Source of the DNA: Subdoligranulum variabile
Lineage (GTDB): Bacteria; Bacillota; Clostridia; Oscillospirales; Ruminococcaceae
Length of the DNA stretch: 64,000 bases
Reading direction: 5' to 3'
Assembly (NCBI GenBank): GCA_004552305.1
Contig: SFOX01000025.1
Span: forward strand, 14,613-78,612
Below are positions 7,814 to 16,210 of the stretch, one piece after another (the first letter of the stretch is position 1; each line of letters begins with the position of its first letter). The notes under the pieces were generated by a model. It saw only the letters and a list, made by a program, of their open reading frames with translations. It made no database searches and was not told the origin of the DNA. A program made the position numbers and the translations under genes.

Positions 7814-8551
7814 TCAGCGATCCAGATCTTCCTCATTCTCGAGGGTGTGCCAAGCGTTCTGCACGTCGTCATCGTCGTCCAGCGCGTCCAGCAGCTTGCC
7901 CATCTGCGCCAGCTGATCGGGGTCGGTCAGGGTGGTGGTGGTGCTGGGAACCTGCGCCACATCGGCGGAAATAAAGGTGTAGCCCTTGGCTTCCAGCGCG
8001 TTGCAGACATCGGTGAAGGCTTCGGGCGTGGTGGTGACTTCGGCGGCATCCTCGCCGGCATCAAAGTCATCGGCACCGGCGTCCAGTGCGTCCATCATCA
8101 GCTCATCGGGGTCCTTGTCCTCGAGGTCCACGACGATCACGCCCTTCTGGGTGAACATAAAGCCGACACAGCCCATCTGACCCAGATTGCCGCCGAACTT
8201 GTCAAAGTAGTGGCGCATATTGGCAGCGGTGCGGTTGCGGTTGTCGGTCAGCGTTTCGACCATAACGGCCACGCCGCCGGGACCGTAGCCCTCGTAGGTG
8301 ATGGCTTCGTACTCGGTCTTGTCGCCGCCCTCGGCGCGCTTGATGATGCGCTGGATGTTGTCGTTCGGCACGCTGTTTGCCTTCGCCTTGGCGATCAGGG
8401 CAGCCAGCTTGGAGTTGGCAGCGGGGTTAGCGCCGCCTTCCTTAACGGCAACGGCGATCTCGCGACCGATTTTGGTAAAGACCTTGGCGCGGGCGCCGTC
8501 GGTTTTTTCTTTTTTACGTTTGATGTTGTTCCATTTGCTATGTCCGGACAT
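7814..8551 (-). CDS. yebC: YebC/PmpR-family (TACO1) protein
   Basis: Conserved cytoplasmic protein of 245 residues. It begins MSGHSKWNNIKRKKEKTDG and carries GANPAANSKLAALIAKAKA, YEGYGPGGVAVMVE and GCVGFMFTQKGVI, all diagnostic of the YebC family. Members were first described as transcriptional regulators; more recent work links YebC-type proteins to translation through proline stretches. The C-terminus is acidic (DDDDD). It has its own promoter and terminator, so it is probably monocistronic, with the downstream pseudokinase expressed separately or by read-through. Confidence 0.95.
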   Translation of the reverse strand: MSGHSKWNNIKRKKEKTDGARAKVFTKIGREIAVAVKEGGANPAANSKLAALIAKAKANSVPNDNIQRIIKRAEGGDKTEYEAITYEGYGPGGVAVMVETLTDNRNRTAANMRHYFDKFGGNLGQMGCVGFMFTQKGVIVVDLEDKDPDELMMDALDAGADDFDAGEDAAEVTTTPEAFTDVCNALEAKGYTFISADVAQVPSTTTTLTDPDQLAQMGKLLDALDDDDDVQNAWHTLENEEDLDR

Positions 8552-8618
8552 TGGAAGAATCCCCCTAGTTTGTATTCCACCGGCTTGTCAGAGGCAAGCC
8601 GACAATTTCCAGTTAATT

Positions 8619-8647
8619 ATTATACCACACTTCAACGTGCTTTTCAA
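8619..8647 (-). promoter_or_regulatory. Promoter of yebC
   Basis: On the minus strand TTGAAA (8642-8647), 17-nt spacer, TATAAT (8619-8624) with an extended -10 TGG. The leader carries a small hairpin GGCTTG/CAAGCC at 8583-8600. The -35 lies next to the end of the upstream methylase gene. Confidence 0.8.
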
Positions 8648-8652
8648 GCCCT

Positions 8653-10020
8653 TTATTGCAGGTTGCGCAGTCCCTTGGGATAGTGGTTTTTGACCCTGCC
8701 CCCGCTGACCTTGCCGCAGCCCAAGGGGTAGCCGTCCACCAGCACGGCGCACCAGCCGTTTTGGGCGGTGGCGGCGTCGATTTCCTCGCCGCGCAGCCAC
8801 GCGGCGGTGCGCGGGTCGGCAAGGGTGAGCCGCTCGGTGTTGGCGCAGCGGCTGCCGTATGCCATAAACAGCGCGTGTTCGGGCTGAAAGCGCTTTTTCA
8901 GCACGCTGCCCAGCGGCACGCCGCAGCGCAGCAGATGCAGCTTAGCGGTGTTGAGCGCCGCTGCGCCTGCCGGGGGCAGAATCAGCCTGTCCCCCGCTGC
9001 GGTCAGCGGGGCATCCGCCAAAAACGGAAAGTATTCCTTGGCGAACGCCAGCCATTCGGCACTCGGCTTTGCCGGCTTGCCGGGCTTGATGCGCGGTGCG
9101 GCGGGTGCCGGGGCATCGGCGGATTTTTGCAGCTTTGCCATAAAATGCCCCTCGCCCCCGTCGGCGGGCCAGATGCGACGGCACTGCCCGGCGGCAAAGC
9201 CTGCCGGGGCGCGGTTGGCTTCGCCCGGGCTGCCGAAGCCGCAGGACGACAAATCGCAAAGGGCAAACTCGGGGTGGCGGGCAAGGAAAGCGGCGATCTG
9301 CCCCTCGTCCTCCTGCGGGGCGAAGGTGCAGGTCGAAAACACCAGCACCCCGCCCGGTGCCAGCAGCGCGGCGGCGTTTTCCAGAATTTCCGCGCCCAGC
9401 GCGGCGCAATGCGCCACCAAGGCGTCGCTGTGCTGCCCGGCGGCGGCAGGCTCCTTGCGGAACATTCCCTCGCCCGAGCAGGGCGCGTCCACCAGCACAC
9501 GGTCAAACCGCCCGGGCATGGCGGCTGCCAGCCGGGCGGTGTCCTCGTTGGTGATGACGGCGTTGGTCACGCCCATACGCTCGAGATTCTGGCGCAGGAT
9601 CTCGGCGCGGGGGGCGGCGTATTCGTTCGCAAGCAGCACCCCCTGCCCCTGCAAAGCGGCGGCAAGCTGGCTGGTTTTGCCCCCGGGCGCGGCGCAGAGG
9701 TCCGCCACCCGCATACCGGGCTGTACGTCCAGCAGCGCGGCGGGCGCGGAGGCGCTTGGCTCCTGCGCGTAAAAGACCCCGGCGTGGTGCCACGGGTGGC
9801 GTCCGGGGCGAAGCTCCGGCGCAACGGTGAACGCCGTGGGGCAAAATACCGACGGCGCAGCGTCAAAATCCACGCTTTGTGCAAACTGCTGCGGCGTACA
9901 GCGCAGCCCGTTGACCGTGACGCCGCGCGCAGGGCTGGGCGTGGCGTAGGCGTACACCTCGTCAAAACGCGACCCCAGCAGGGCGCGTTCCCGCGCGGTA
10001 AAATCCTGTGGAAACTGCAT
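8653..10020 (-). CDS. RsmF/NSUN-type rRNA 5-methylcytosine methyltransferase
   Basis: SAM-dependent RNA m5C methylase of 455 residues. Motifs: ADLCAAPGGKTSQLA (SAM site), VDAPCSGEGMFRKEP with the release Cys, and VFSTCTFAPQEDEG with the nucleophile Cys. An ~170-residue C-terminal part includes the RsmF-specific region and ends in VDGYPLGCGKVSGGRVKNHYPKGLR, typical of the PUA-like tail. The order fits RsmF/YebU rather than RsmB, which has an N-terminal NusB-like domain. The start at 10020 is supported by AAGGAG 6-7 nt upstream. Known targets are C1407-like positions of 16S rRNA; the exact base here is inference. Confidence 0.9.
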   Translation of the reverse strand: MQFPQDFTARERALLGSRFDEVYAYATPSPARGVTVNGLRCTPQQFAQSVDFDAAPSVFCPTAFTVAPELRPGRHPWHHAGVFYAQEPSASAPAALLDVQPGMRVADLCAAPGGKTSQLAAALQGQGVLLANEYAAPRAEILRQNLERMGVTNAVITNEDTARLAAAMPGRFDRVLVDAPCSGEGMFRKEPAAAGQHSDALVAHCAALGAEILENAAALLAPGGVLVFSTCTFAPQEDEGQIAAFLARHPEFALCDLSSCGFGSPGEANRAPAGFAAGQCRRIWPADGGEGHFMAKLQKSADAPAPAAPRIKPGKPAKPSAEWLAFAKEYFPFLADAPLTAAGDRLILPPAGAAALNTAKLHLLRCGVPLGSVLKKRFQPEHALFMAYGSRCANTERLTLADPRTAAWLRGEEIDAATAQNGWCAVLVDGYPLGCGKVSGGRVKNHYPKGLRNLQ

Positions 10021-10118
10021 AACGGCTCCTTGCATAAATGGATGATGGGCGGGCAAACTAACTGTGCGGCCGCAAACCGCAGCCGCACAGCACCGAGTTT
10101 TGAAAGGAGTTTTGACCC

Positions 10119-10256
10119 ATGGCGAAGAACCAGACCGAGAACAGCCGCGCTGCCAACAGCACGACCGATGCCAAAAAGAACCAAAACACCCAGAAAGCAC
10201 CCCGCCGCACGGCAAACACGACCCAGACAGCGGGCAGCAAAAACAGCACCAAGTGA
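10119..10256 (+). CDS. Small Asn/Thr/Lys-rich hydrophilic protein (45 aa)
   Basis: Short open frame on the plus strand between two minus-strand genes. It opens with AAAGGAG (10103-10109) at a good distance from the ATG, and the product begins MAKNQTENSRAANSTTDAKK. It is basic, low-complexity, rich in Asn, Thr, Lys, Gln and Ala, without hydrophobic stretches, and likely disordered. Composition recalls small acid-soluble-type or other spore/cell-surface mini-proteins of Clostridia, but I recognise no family. The Shine-Dalgarno and clean start-stop support translation; function unknown. Confidence 0.55.
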   Translation: MAKNQTENSRAANSTTDAKKNQNTQKAPRRTANTTQTAGSKNSTK

Positions 10257-10274
10257 TCCTGCAAGCCGGGGCGG

Positions 10275-10685
10275 TTATTTCCGTTCCGGCTCATATTCTG
10301 TCCATACAGCGTCAAAAAGCTGCTGGATGCGGTCGTTTTCACCCCGCAGGTACAGCCAGCCCAAAAGGCATTCCAGCCCGGTGGAGGCGCGGTATTCCTG
10401 CACGGTGGCGTGCTTGGCAACGCTTGCCTTGCTGGCGTTTTTGCCGCGGCGCAAAATGTTGGCTTCCGCCTCCGTCAAGAGCGGCTCCAGGATTTCCAGC
10501 TCGCGGCACTGCGCGTGGGCGCTTACATAATGGGTGGCAACGGTGTGCAGCCGGTTGGGCTGCAGGCGGGTGCTGCCCACCAGACGGGCGCGCACCAGCA
10601 GCTCCAGCACGGCATCGCCCACAAAGGCCAGCGCCACGGGCGACATTTCGTGGATATCCACCTCGGGTTTTGTTTCAAACAGCAT
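10275..10685 (-). CDS. mrnC: Mini-ribonuclease III
   Basis: Small RNase III without a double-stranded-RNA-binding domain, 136 residues; in Bacillus it trims both ends of 23S rRNA precursors. The catalytic fold is visible: FVGDAVLELLVRARLV, with the acidic metal ligands, and the second conserved helix YRASTGLECLLGWLYL. Length matches the family (about 130-145). It follows obgE after 15 nt on the same strand, so both ribosome-biogenesis genes are probably co-transcribed. Confidence 0.92.
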   Translation of the reverse strand: MLFETKPEVDIHEMSPVALAFVGDAVLELLVRARLVGSTRLQPNRLHTVATHYVSAHAQCRELEILEPLLTEAEANILRRGKNASKASVAKHATVQEYRASTGLECLLGWLYLRGENDRIQQLFDAVWTEYEPERK

Positions 10686-10700
10686 AGCGACCCCCTGTGC

Positions 10701-11984
10701 TTAGTACAGGTAGTCGAACTCGTACTCGCCGATGTGGATGGTGTCCTCCTCCTCGACGCCCTGCGCGACCAGCTCGTCCAGAATGCCGGAATCGCCCAGC
10801 TGGGTCTGGAAGTATTGCAGGCTCTCGTAGTCCTCGACGTTGGTGCCGGCGAGGATGCGCTCCAGCCAGGGGGCGTCCACATCGAAGTCGTGGTCGCCCA
10901 GACGGGTGACGGTGAAGGGGCGCTGACCCTCGGCGGATTTGTCGGGGCGCTTGTACTCTGCCTCGTAGACCTTGACGGGGGGCAGCTCCTTCAGGCGGGC
11001 GTAGACGATGGCGGGCAGGTTGTCGATGCCCTGCCGCGTCGCGGCGGAGATGGGCATAAAGGTGTAGCCCTTTTCCTCGACATACGCCTGGAAGTCTGCG
11101 ATCTGCTCCTCGGTGGCGATGTCGCACTTGTTGCCCAGCACGATCTGCGGGCGCTGCGCCAGCTCGGCGCTGAAGCCGACCAGCTCGTGGTTGATCTGCT
11201 CAAAGTCCTGCTTGGGGTCGCGCCCCTCGCAGCCGGAAACATCCACAACGTGCAGCAGCAGGCGGCAGCGCTCGACATGGCGCAGGAAGGCATGACCCAG
11301 ACCCACGCCCTCGGCGGCGCCCTCGATCAGACCGGGGATGTCGGCGCAGACAAAGCTCTGCTCGGGACCGACGCGCACCACGCCCAGCACGGGGGTCAGG
11401 GTGGTGAAGTGGTAGTTGGCGATTTTGGGTTTGGCGGCGCTGATCATACTGATCAGCGTCGATTTGCCCACATTGGGGAAGCCGATCAGCCCCACGTCCG
11501 CAATGACCTTCAGCTCCATTTTAAGCTGAAATTCCTCGCCGGGCAAGCCAGGCTTGGCGAACTTGGGGATCTGGCGGGTGGGGGTGGCAAAGTGGCTGTT
11601 GCCCCAGCCGCCGCGCCCGCCCTTGGCAACGGTGACCGGCTCGCTGCCGGAGAGGTCCGCCATCACAAGACCGGAGTCGGCTTCCTTCAGCACTGTGCCG
11701 CGGGGTACGCGGATGACAAGGTCGTCACCGTCGGCGCCGGTCTGGCGCTTAGCACGCCCGTTTTCGCCGTCTTGGGCGGCGTACTTGCGCTTGTAGCGGA
11801 AGTCCATCAGAGTGGAAAGGTTGTCGTCCGCCACAAAGATGATATCGCCGCCGCGACCGCCGTCACCGCCGTCGGGACCGCCCGCCGCGACGAATTTTTC
11901 GCGGTGGAAGGTCACCACACCGTCGCCGCCCTTGCCGGCGCGTACTGAGATGGTAGCAGTATCAATAAAATTGCTGGTAGCCAT
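10701..11984 (-). CDS. obgE: Obg-family GTPase
   Basis: Essential GTPase for late 50S assembly, 427 residues. Residues 1-158 are the Gly-rich Obg domain (RAGKGGDGVVTFHREKFVAAG, GGPDGGDGGRGG). The G domain follows: GFPNVGKSTLISM (G1), ADIPGLIEGAAEG (G3), GNKCDIA (G4), ISAATRQG (G5). The final ~75 residues are the Firmicute OCT domain ending EYEFDYLY. Located directly downstream of rplU-rpmA, the standard order, but a hairpin terminator sits between rpmA and obgE, so part of its expression may be read-through. Confidence 0.97.
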   Translation of the reverse strand: MATSNFIDTATISVRAGKGGDGVVTFHREKFVAAGGPDGGDGGRGGDIIFVADDNLSTLMDFRYKRKYAAQDGENGRAKRQTGADGDDLVIRVPRGTVLKEADSGLVMADLSGSEPVTVAKGGRGGWGNSHFATPTRQIPKFAKPGLPGEEFQLKMELKVIADVGLIGFPNVGKSTLISMISAAKPKIANYHFTTLTPVLGVVRVGPEQSFVCADIPGLIEGAAEGVGLGHAFLRHVERCRLLLHVVDVSGCEGRDPKQDFEQINHELVGFSAELAQRPQIVLGNKCDIATEEQIADFQAYVEEKGYTFMPISAATRQGIDNLPAIVYARLKELPPVKVYEAEYKRPDKSAEGQRPFTVTRLGDHDFDVDAPWLERILAGTNVEDYESLQYFQTQLGDSGILDELVAQGVEEEDTIHIGEYEFDYLY

Positions 11985-12002
11985 AGTTTATTACCTCGTT
12001 GC

Positions 12003-12037
12003 AAAAAGAAACGGGCAGGTCATACCGACCCGCCCGT
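12003..12037 (-). terminator. Terminator between rpmA and obgE
   Basis: Minus-strand ACGGGCGGGTC / GACCTGCCCGT with a five-base loop and one mismatch, followed by TTCTTTTT. Likely partial termination downstream of rpmA. Confidence 0.75.
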
Positions 12038-12045
12038 CTTGGTTT

Positions 12046-12297
12046 TTACTGCTTGACCGTGCAGCGCTTGCGGTCGCGGCCCATGCGCTCGAAGTGAACG
12101 CGACCATCGACGAGAGCAAACAGCGTGTCATCGCTGCCGATGCCCACGCCCTCACCCGGATGGATGTGGGTGCCGCGCTGACGAACCAGGATGTTGCCGG
12201 CCAGAACAAACTGACCGTCGCCGCGCTTTACGCCCAGACGCTTGGACTCAGAATCACGGCCGTTCTTGGTAGAACCTACGCCTTTTTTATGTGCCAT
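12046..12297 (-). CDS. rpmA: Ribosomal protein L27 without the Prp-cleaved leader
   Basis: Large-subunit protein of 83 residues whose N-terminus reaches the peptidyl-transferase centre. It starts MAHKKGVGSTKNGRD. Most Firmicutes encode a nine-residue-type N-terminal extension that the protease Prp must remove, and the prp gene sits between rplU and rpmA. Here neither exists: the ATG is set by AAGGAGG (12307-12313), no in-frame extension fits upstream, and only 14 nt separate rplU from rpmA. This is the short, Gram-negative-like form. Residues HIHPGEGVGIGSDDTLFA confirm L27. Confidence 0.97.
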   Translation of the reverse strand: MAHKKGVGSTKNGRDSESKRLGVKRGDGQFVLAGNILVRQRGTHIHPGEGVGIGSDDTLFALVDGRVHFERMGRDRKRCTVKQ

Positions 12298-12311
12298 TGT
12301 GTTTTACCTCC

Positions 12312-12623
12312 TTAGCCGTTGATCGCGGTGATTTCCACCTTGGTGTAGGGCTGACGATGACCCTTGCGGACCATGCTGCCCTTCTTGGGACGGTAGGTCA
12401 GGATGTTGAGCTTCTTGCCCTTGCCGGTCTTGACGACCTTGGCAACAACGCTAGCGCCCTCAACGACGGGAGCGCCAACCTTGACAGCGCCCTCCTCGCC
12501 AACAGCCAGAACCTGATCGAAGGTGACTTCGGTATCAGCCTCGGCGTTCAGCTTCTCGACATAAACGACGTCGCCGACCTTAACGCTGTACTGCTTGCCA
12601 CCGGTTTTGATAACTGCGTACAT
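12312..12623 (-). CDS. rplU: Ribosomal protein L21
   Basis: 50S protein of 103 residues, starting MYAVIKTGGKQYSVKVGD and ending HRQPYTKVEITAING, with KLNILTYRPKKG typical of L21. The start at 12623 is preceded by GAAAGAGG. It heads the rplU-rpmA-(obgE-mrnC) cluster. The longer upstream frame is leader RNA, not coding. Confidence 0.97.
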   Translation of the reverse strand: MYAVIKTGGKQYSVKVGDVVYVEKLNAEADTEVTFDQVLAVGEEGAVKVGAPVVEGASVVAKVVKTGKGKKLNILTYRPKKGSMVRKGHRQPYTKVEITAING

Positions 12624-12741
12624 AGGAAAACCTCTTTCAAAAAGTCTCGCTGGACAATAGGGCGTTGCGGCAAAACCGCACACTTCCAGAGCCCATACCA
12701 AGCGGCTTATATAGCTTACCACACAAATTGCGCTTTGTCAA
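12624..12741 (-). promoter_or_regulatory. rplU promoter and leader, possible L21 autoregulatory RNA
   Basis: TTGACA (12736-12741), 17-nt spacer, TAAGCT (12713-12718) on the minus strand. The ~85-nt leader contains a small hairpin GCGG-TTTTG-CCGC and a GCCGC/CCGC-rich segment at the position where many Firmicutes have an L21 leader. I could not confirm the Rfam-type structure by eye. Confidence 0.6.
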
Positions 12742-12770
12742 GCGCATTTTGCACGGCAAGACAAAGTTTT

Positions 12771-12960
12771 GAGCTTGTCGGGGCACCCGACAAGCTCAAA
12801 GAAGGGGTTCGTCGCAGTGTGGCTGCGCCACGCTCCTGCACCCCTCCTTTGGATTCACCCTATCGCCAAAAATCACGTTCTCATTCCTGACGGCGACTCG
12901 AACGCGATTTTTGACTCTAGCGGTATTTTCATCGTCGGCACATGTCCGCCGATGAAAATG
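12771..12960. repeat. Unassigned intergenic segment with two hairpins
   Basis: A 12-bp perfect hairpin GAGCTTGTCGGG-GCA-CCCGACAAGCTC (about 12773-12799), then ~120 nt without a convincing gene, then a weaker hairpin TTTTCATCGTCGG/CCGCCGATGAAAA (about 12926-12959). It lies between the rplU promoter and folD. It could be an old repeat or a folD terminator zone; no T-run follows the first hairpin on either strand. Confidence 0.4.
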
Positions 12961-13001
12961 GATTGAAAATTTGCTTTTTTGACAGGCTGCAAAGTTTTTC
13001 T

Positions 13002-13853
13002 TTATGTTAAACCATTTTGACGGGCAGCCGCCTGCACGGTGTTGAGCATAAGCATAGCGCGGGTCATAGGACCTACGCCGCCGGGCACCGGGGTGATAAA
13101 GGCGGCTTTTTCGGCAGCGGCGGCAAAATCCACATCGCCGTGCAGCTTGCCATCGGCACCGCGGTTGATGCCCACATCAATGACGACGGCGCCCGGCTTG
13201 ACCATATCGCCGGTCACAAAGCCCGCACGCCCCACGGCAGCCACCAGAATATCGGCGGCGGCGCAGATTTCCCTGAGGTTTTTCGTCTTGGAGTGGCAGA
13301 TGGTAACGGTGGCGTTTTTCTCCAGCAGCAGCATGGCGGCAGGCTTGCCCACAATGTTGCTGCGCCCGATGACCACGGCATTTTTGCCGCTGATCTCGGT
13401 GCCGGTGGACTCGATCATACGGATGCAGCCCGCCGGGGTGCAGGGCAGATAGCAAGGCTCGCCGATCTGCATACGCCCCACATTGACGGGCGAAAACCCG
13501 TCCACGTCCTTTACGGGCGGGATGGCGTCGATGACCGCCTTTTCGCTGATCTGCGCGGGCAGCGGCAGCTGCACAAGGATGCCGTGTACCGACGCATCCG
13601 CCGCCAGCGCACGCACCTGCGCCAGCACCTCGTCCTGCGTGGCGGTTTCCGCCATACGGATGCTGCGGCTCTCGATGCCGCACTCGGCGCAGTCGTTCAC
13701 CTTGCCGCGCACATACACCTGACTGGCGGGGTTTTCACCCACCAGCACCACGGCCAGGCACGGGACGATGCCTTTTTCGCGCAGCGCCTGCACCTTTTGG
13801 GCGGCCTCCGCCTTGGTGGCAGCTGCCAATGCTTTTCCGTCAATAATTGCCAT
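13002..13853 (-). CDS. folD: Methylenetetrahydrofolate dehydrogenase/cyclohydrolase
   Basis: Bifunctional cytoplasmic enzyme making 10-formyl-THF from 5,10-methylene-THF for purine and formyl-Met synthesis. Length 283 fits. Motifs: YVRGKVNDCAECGIES (catalytic Lys region), VQLPLPAQI, VIGRSNIVGKPAAMLLL (NADP site) and PVPGGVGPMTRAMLMLNT. It is the last gene of the M16-M16-lgt-folD run, 21 nt after lgt. No unusual features. Confidence 0.96.
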   Translation of the reverse strand: MAIIDGKALAAATKAEAAQKVQALREKGIVPCLAVVLVGENPASQVYVRGKVNDCAECGIESRSIRMAETATQDEVLAQVRALAADASVHGILVQLPLPAQISEKAVIDAIPPVKDVDGFSPVNVGRMQIGEPCYLPCTPAGCIRMIESTGTEISGKNAVVIGRSNIVGKPAAMLLLEKNATVTICHSKTKNLREICAAADILVAAVGRAGFVTGDMVKPGAVVIDVGINRGADGKLHGDVDFAAAAEKAAFITPVPGGVGPMTRAMLMLNTVQAAARQNGLT

Positions 13854-13874
13854 ACACTTTCCCTCTTTCCTCGT

Positions 13875-14912
13875 TTATTCCTCGGGGTTTTCCAGCTCCT
13901 CCACATCGGGAACGGTCAGATCCAGCTCGGCTAAGCGGTCGTTCATCGCCTTGGTAGCCTTGACGAACTCCGCGTGGGAGGCGCTGGCGAGCAGGGTATC
14001 GGGGGCAAAACGCTCGCCCGCCTGCTCCCGCTTTTTGAGGTCGGCTACTGCCAGCGTGACCCACAGCTGACTGCCGCGCGTGCGGTAAAAGCCGATGCCC
14101 AGCAGCACCAGCGACACCAGCACCGTGACGATGGCAAACAGCTGGCTGGCGCGCAGCCCGGTGCTGCCGATGAGCAGCGAATCGGTGCGCAGCCCCTCGA
14201 TCCACGAGCGTCCCAGACCATACCACACGGCATAGCTGAGGAAGATCTGCCCGTTAAATTTGCGGTGCTTGATCAGCGCCGCCAGCATGGCAAAGCCGAC
14301 CAGACACCAAAGGCTCTCATATAAAAAGGTGGGATGCACCGGCAGCGCGGGGTCCACGGTGACGCCCGCCTTCAGGGTGACCTGCATGGATTTCAGATAC
14401 GCCTCGGTGCCTTCGCTGTACATGCCCCACGGCAGGGTGGTGTTGGTGCCGAAGGCTTCCTGATTGACAAAGTTGCCCCAGCGACCGATGCCCTGCCCGA
14501 TCAAAAAGCCCATGGACGCCAAGTCAAACAGCGGCAGCAGCGGCACCTTGCGCCACTTGGCAGCCAGCCCGCCAAAGACAAATGCGCCGATGACTGCACC
14601 GTAGATGGCAATGCCGCCCTGGCGGATATCGATCATCTCCCAGATACTCTGGTATTCAAAAGGTGCCATAGCAACGTAATAAATGCGCGCACAGACGATT
14701 GCCATCACGGTGCCGACGGCGACAACATCCACCAGACGGTCGGAGTCAATGCCGAAATCCGCCGCCATACGGAAGGCGAACAGCAGCGCCAGCAGCATAC
14801 CGGCGGCGATGATGACGCCGTACCAGTAGATATTGAACCCGCCGATGGACAGCGCCACGCGGTTGATGGTAAACTCCCACCCCAAGGCGGGGAATTGCAC
14901 ATGATAGATCAT
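13875..14912 (-). CDS. lgt: Prolipoprotein diacylglyceryl transferase
   Basis: Membrane enzyme that attaches diacylglycerol to the lipobox Cys of prolipoproteins such as MetQ in this window. Length 345. About seven hydrophobic segments; Lgt signature IGRWGNFVNQEAFG is present, as is HPTFLYESLW. The last ~60 residues form a soluble, charged C-terminal tail longer than in Escherichia coli. Start at 14912 is chosen over an ATG 18 nt upstream because GAGGAGG lies at the right distance. It begins 14 nt after the M16 gene stops. Confidence 0.95.
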   Translation of the reverse strand: MIYHVQFPALGWEFTINRVALSIGGFNIYWYGVIIAAGMLLALLFAFRMAADFGIDSDRLVDVVAVGTVMAIVCARIYYVAMAPFEYQSIWEMIDIRQGGIAIYGAVIGAFVFGGLAAKWRKVPLLPLFDLASMGFLIGQGIGRWGNFVNQEAFGTNTTLPWGMYSEGTEAYLKSMQVTLKAGVTVDPALPVHPTFLYESLWCLVGFAMLAALIKHRKFNGQIFLSYAVWYGLGRSWIEGLRTDSLLIGSTGLRASQLFAIVTVLVSLVLLGIGFYRTRGSQLWVTLAVADLKKREQAGERFAPDTLLASASHAEFVKATKAMNDRLAELDLTVPDVEELENPEE

Positions 14913-14926
14913 GGGTATTTGCCTCC

Positions 14927-16210
14927 TCAATCCCCGTCCTCGGCGGGGTCGATCTGCACATAGGCGCGGGTTTCCTCCCGCAGGGCGGTGCGCAGCAGCG
15001 CATCGGCGTCCTGCACGGTCAGCGCCGCCAGTGCCTCAATTTCCTCTGCCAGCGTGCGTCCCTTCAGGCAGGCGTCGGCAGCGTCCTCGGCGGCTTCGTC
15101 GGGCTGTTCCATGCTGCCCAGCGTTTCGCCGTACATCTGGTTTTTGACAAGACGGAAAATCTCCGGGTCGATGCCATCGCGGCGCAGGCGCTCGATTTCC
15201 TGCTGCAGCAGCGCGACCACTTGGCGGGGCTGCTCGCTCTCGCCGGTAAAGGCAACGCAGCACGCGCCCGGCGCGGTGACGCAATCCCCGGAAAAGCCGG
15301 GATTTACCAGCGATGTATCGTACAATTTGCGGTAGAACTCCGTCAGCCCGCCGCAAATCAGATCGCTGAGCATCGCCAGCAGCAGCTCCCGCTTGAGGTC
15401 GCCCTTTTCCAGCGGCGGCTCGCGGTAGGCAACGCCGAAGCAGGGGCGGTTGACCGGCATGGTAAAGTGCTGCTCCCTTTGCGGGATGGCGCCGGTTTCC
15501 GCCGGGATATCCCACGCTACAGCGTGGTTTTTACGCGCGCGGTACAGCCCGTTGCGCTTGCAGGCTTCGACCGCCTGCCCCAGCGTAATTTTGCCCGCCA
15601 CCGACAGCACCATATTTTCCGGCGCGTAAAACGCCTTGGCGCAGTCGTACAGCAGCGGCGGGGTGATCTCGGCAATGCTCTGCACGGTCCCGGCGATGTC
15701 CTCCCGCAGGGGGTGGGCGCGGTACAGCCCGCGGAACAGGGCGTTCAGCAGCCGCCAGTCGGGGCTGTCATCGTACATTTTGATTTCCTGCGCGATGATG
15801 CCCTGCTCCTTGGCGATGCTCGCCTTGGTGAACCACGGCTTGCCCACCTGCCCCAGCAAAATGTCCAGATTTTCGTCGATTTTTTCGGTGGCGGAAAAGA
15901 CATAGCAGGTGCGGTCATAGCCCGTAAAGGCGTTGGCGGATGCACCGGTCTTGGCGTACAGGGCAAAGGTGTCGCCCGCGGCGGTTTCGCACATTTTATG
16001 CTCCATAAAATGTGCCGTTCCGGCGGGCAGGGTGACCGTGCGCCCGTCCAGCGTAAATTGACGATGCACCGAGCCAAAATCCGCTGCATAGAACCCGTGT
16101 ACCGAGCTGTAGCCCGGCATGGTGCGGCAGATGACGCGCAGCCCGCTGGGCAGCGTGACGCTTTGGCAGCCCACGGCGCTGCTTGCCGGGTTGGCTGTGT
16201 TATTCCTCAT
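14927..16210 (-). CDS. M16 zinc peptidase, YmfH-like catalytic subunit
   Basis: Peptidase of 427 residues with the inverted zinc motif HFMEH (in GTAHFMEHKM) and the downstream Glu region ASANAFTGYDRTCYVFSA. It matches the YmfH half of the YmfF/YmfH pair, which Firmicutes carry and which database naming links to modification of elongation factor P. It overlaps the YmfF-like gene by 11 nt. The start at 16210 follows AAAGGGGA. A heterodimer of one zinc-bearing and one zinc-free M16 subunit is expected. Substrate not known from the sequence. Confidence 0.9.
   Translation of the reverse strand: MRNNTANPASSAVGCQSVTLPSGLRVICRTMPGYSSVHGFYAADFGSVHRQFTLDGRTVTLPAGTAHFMEHKMCETAAGDTFALYAKTGASANAFTGYDRTCYVFSATEKIDENLDILLGQVGKPWFTKASIAKEQGIIAQEIKMYDDSPDWRLLNALFRGLYRAHPLREDIAGTVQSIAEITPPLLYDCAKAFYAPENMVLSVAGKITLGQAVEACKRNGLYRARKNHAVAWDIPAETGAIPQREQHFTMPVNRPCFGVAYREPPLEKGDLKRELLLAMLSDLICGGLTEFYRKLYDTSLVNPGFSGDCVTAPGACCVAFTGESEQPRQVVALLQQEIERLRRDGIDPEIFRLVKNQMYGETLGSMEQPDEAAEDAADACLKGRTLAEEIEALAALTVQDADALLRTALREETRAYVQIDPAEDGD

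Noticed and set aside
12771..12799. Perfect 12-bp hairpin as a terminator
   Set aside because: No T-run follows on either strand and neither neighbour ends there.
14300..14960. His/Asp-rich plus-strand frame opposite lgt
   Set aside because: Shadow of the lgt gene; no ribosome site or domain.
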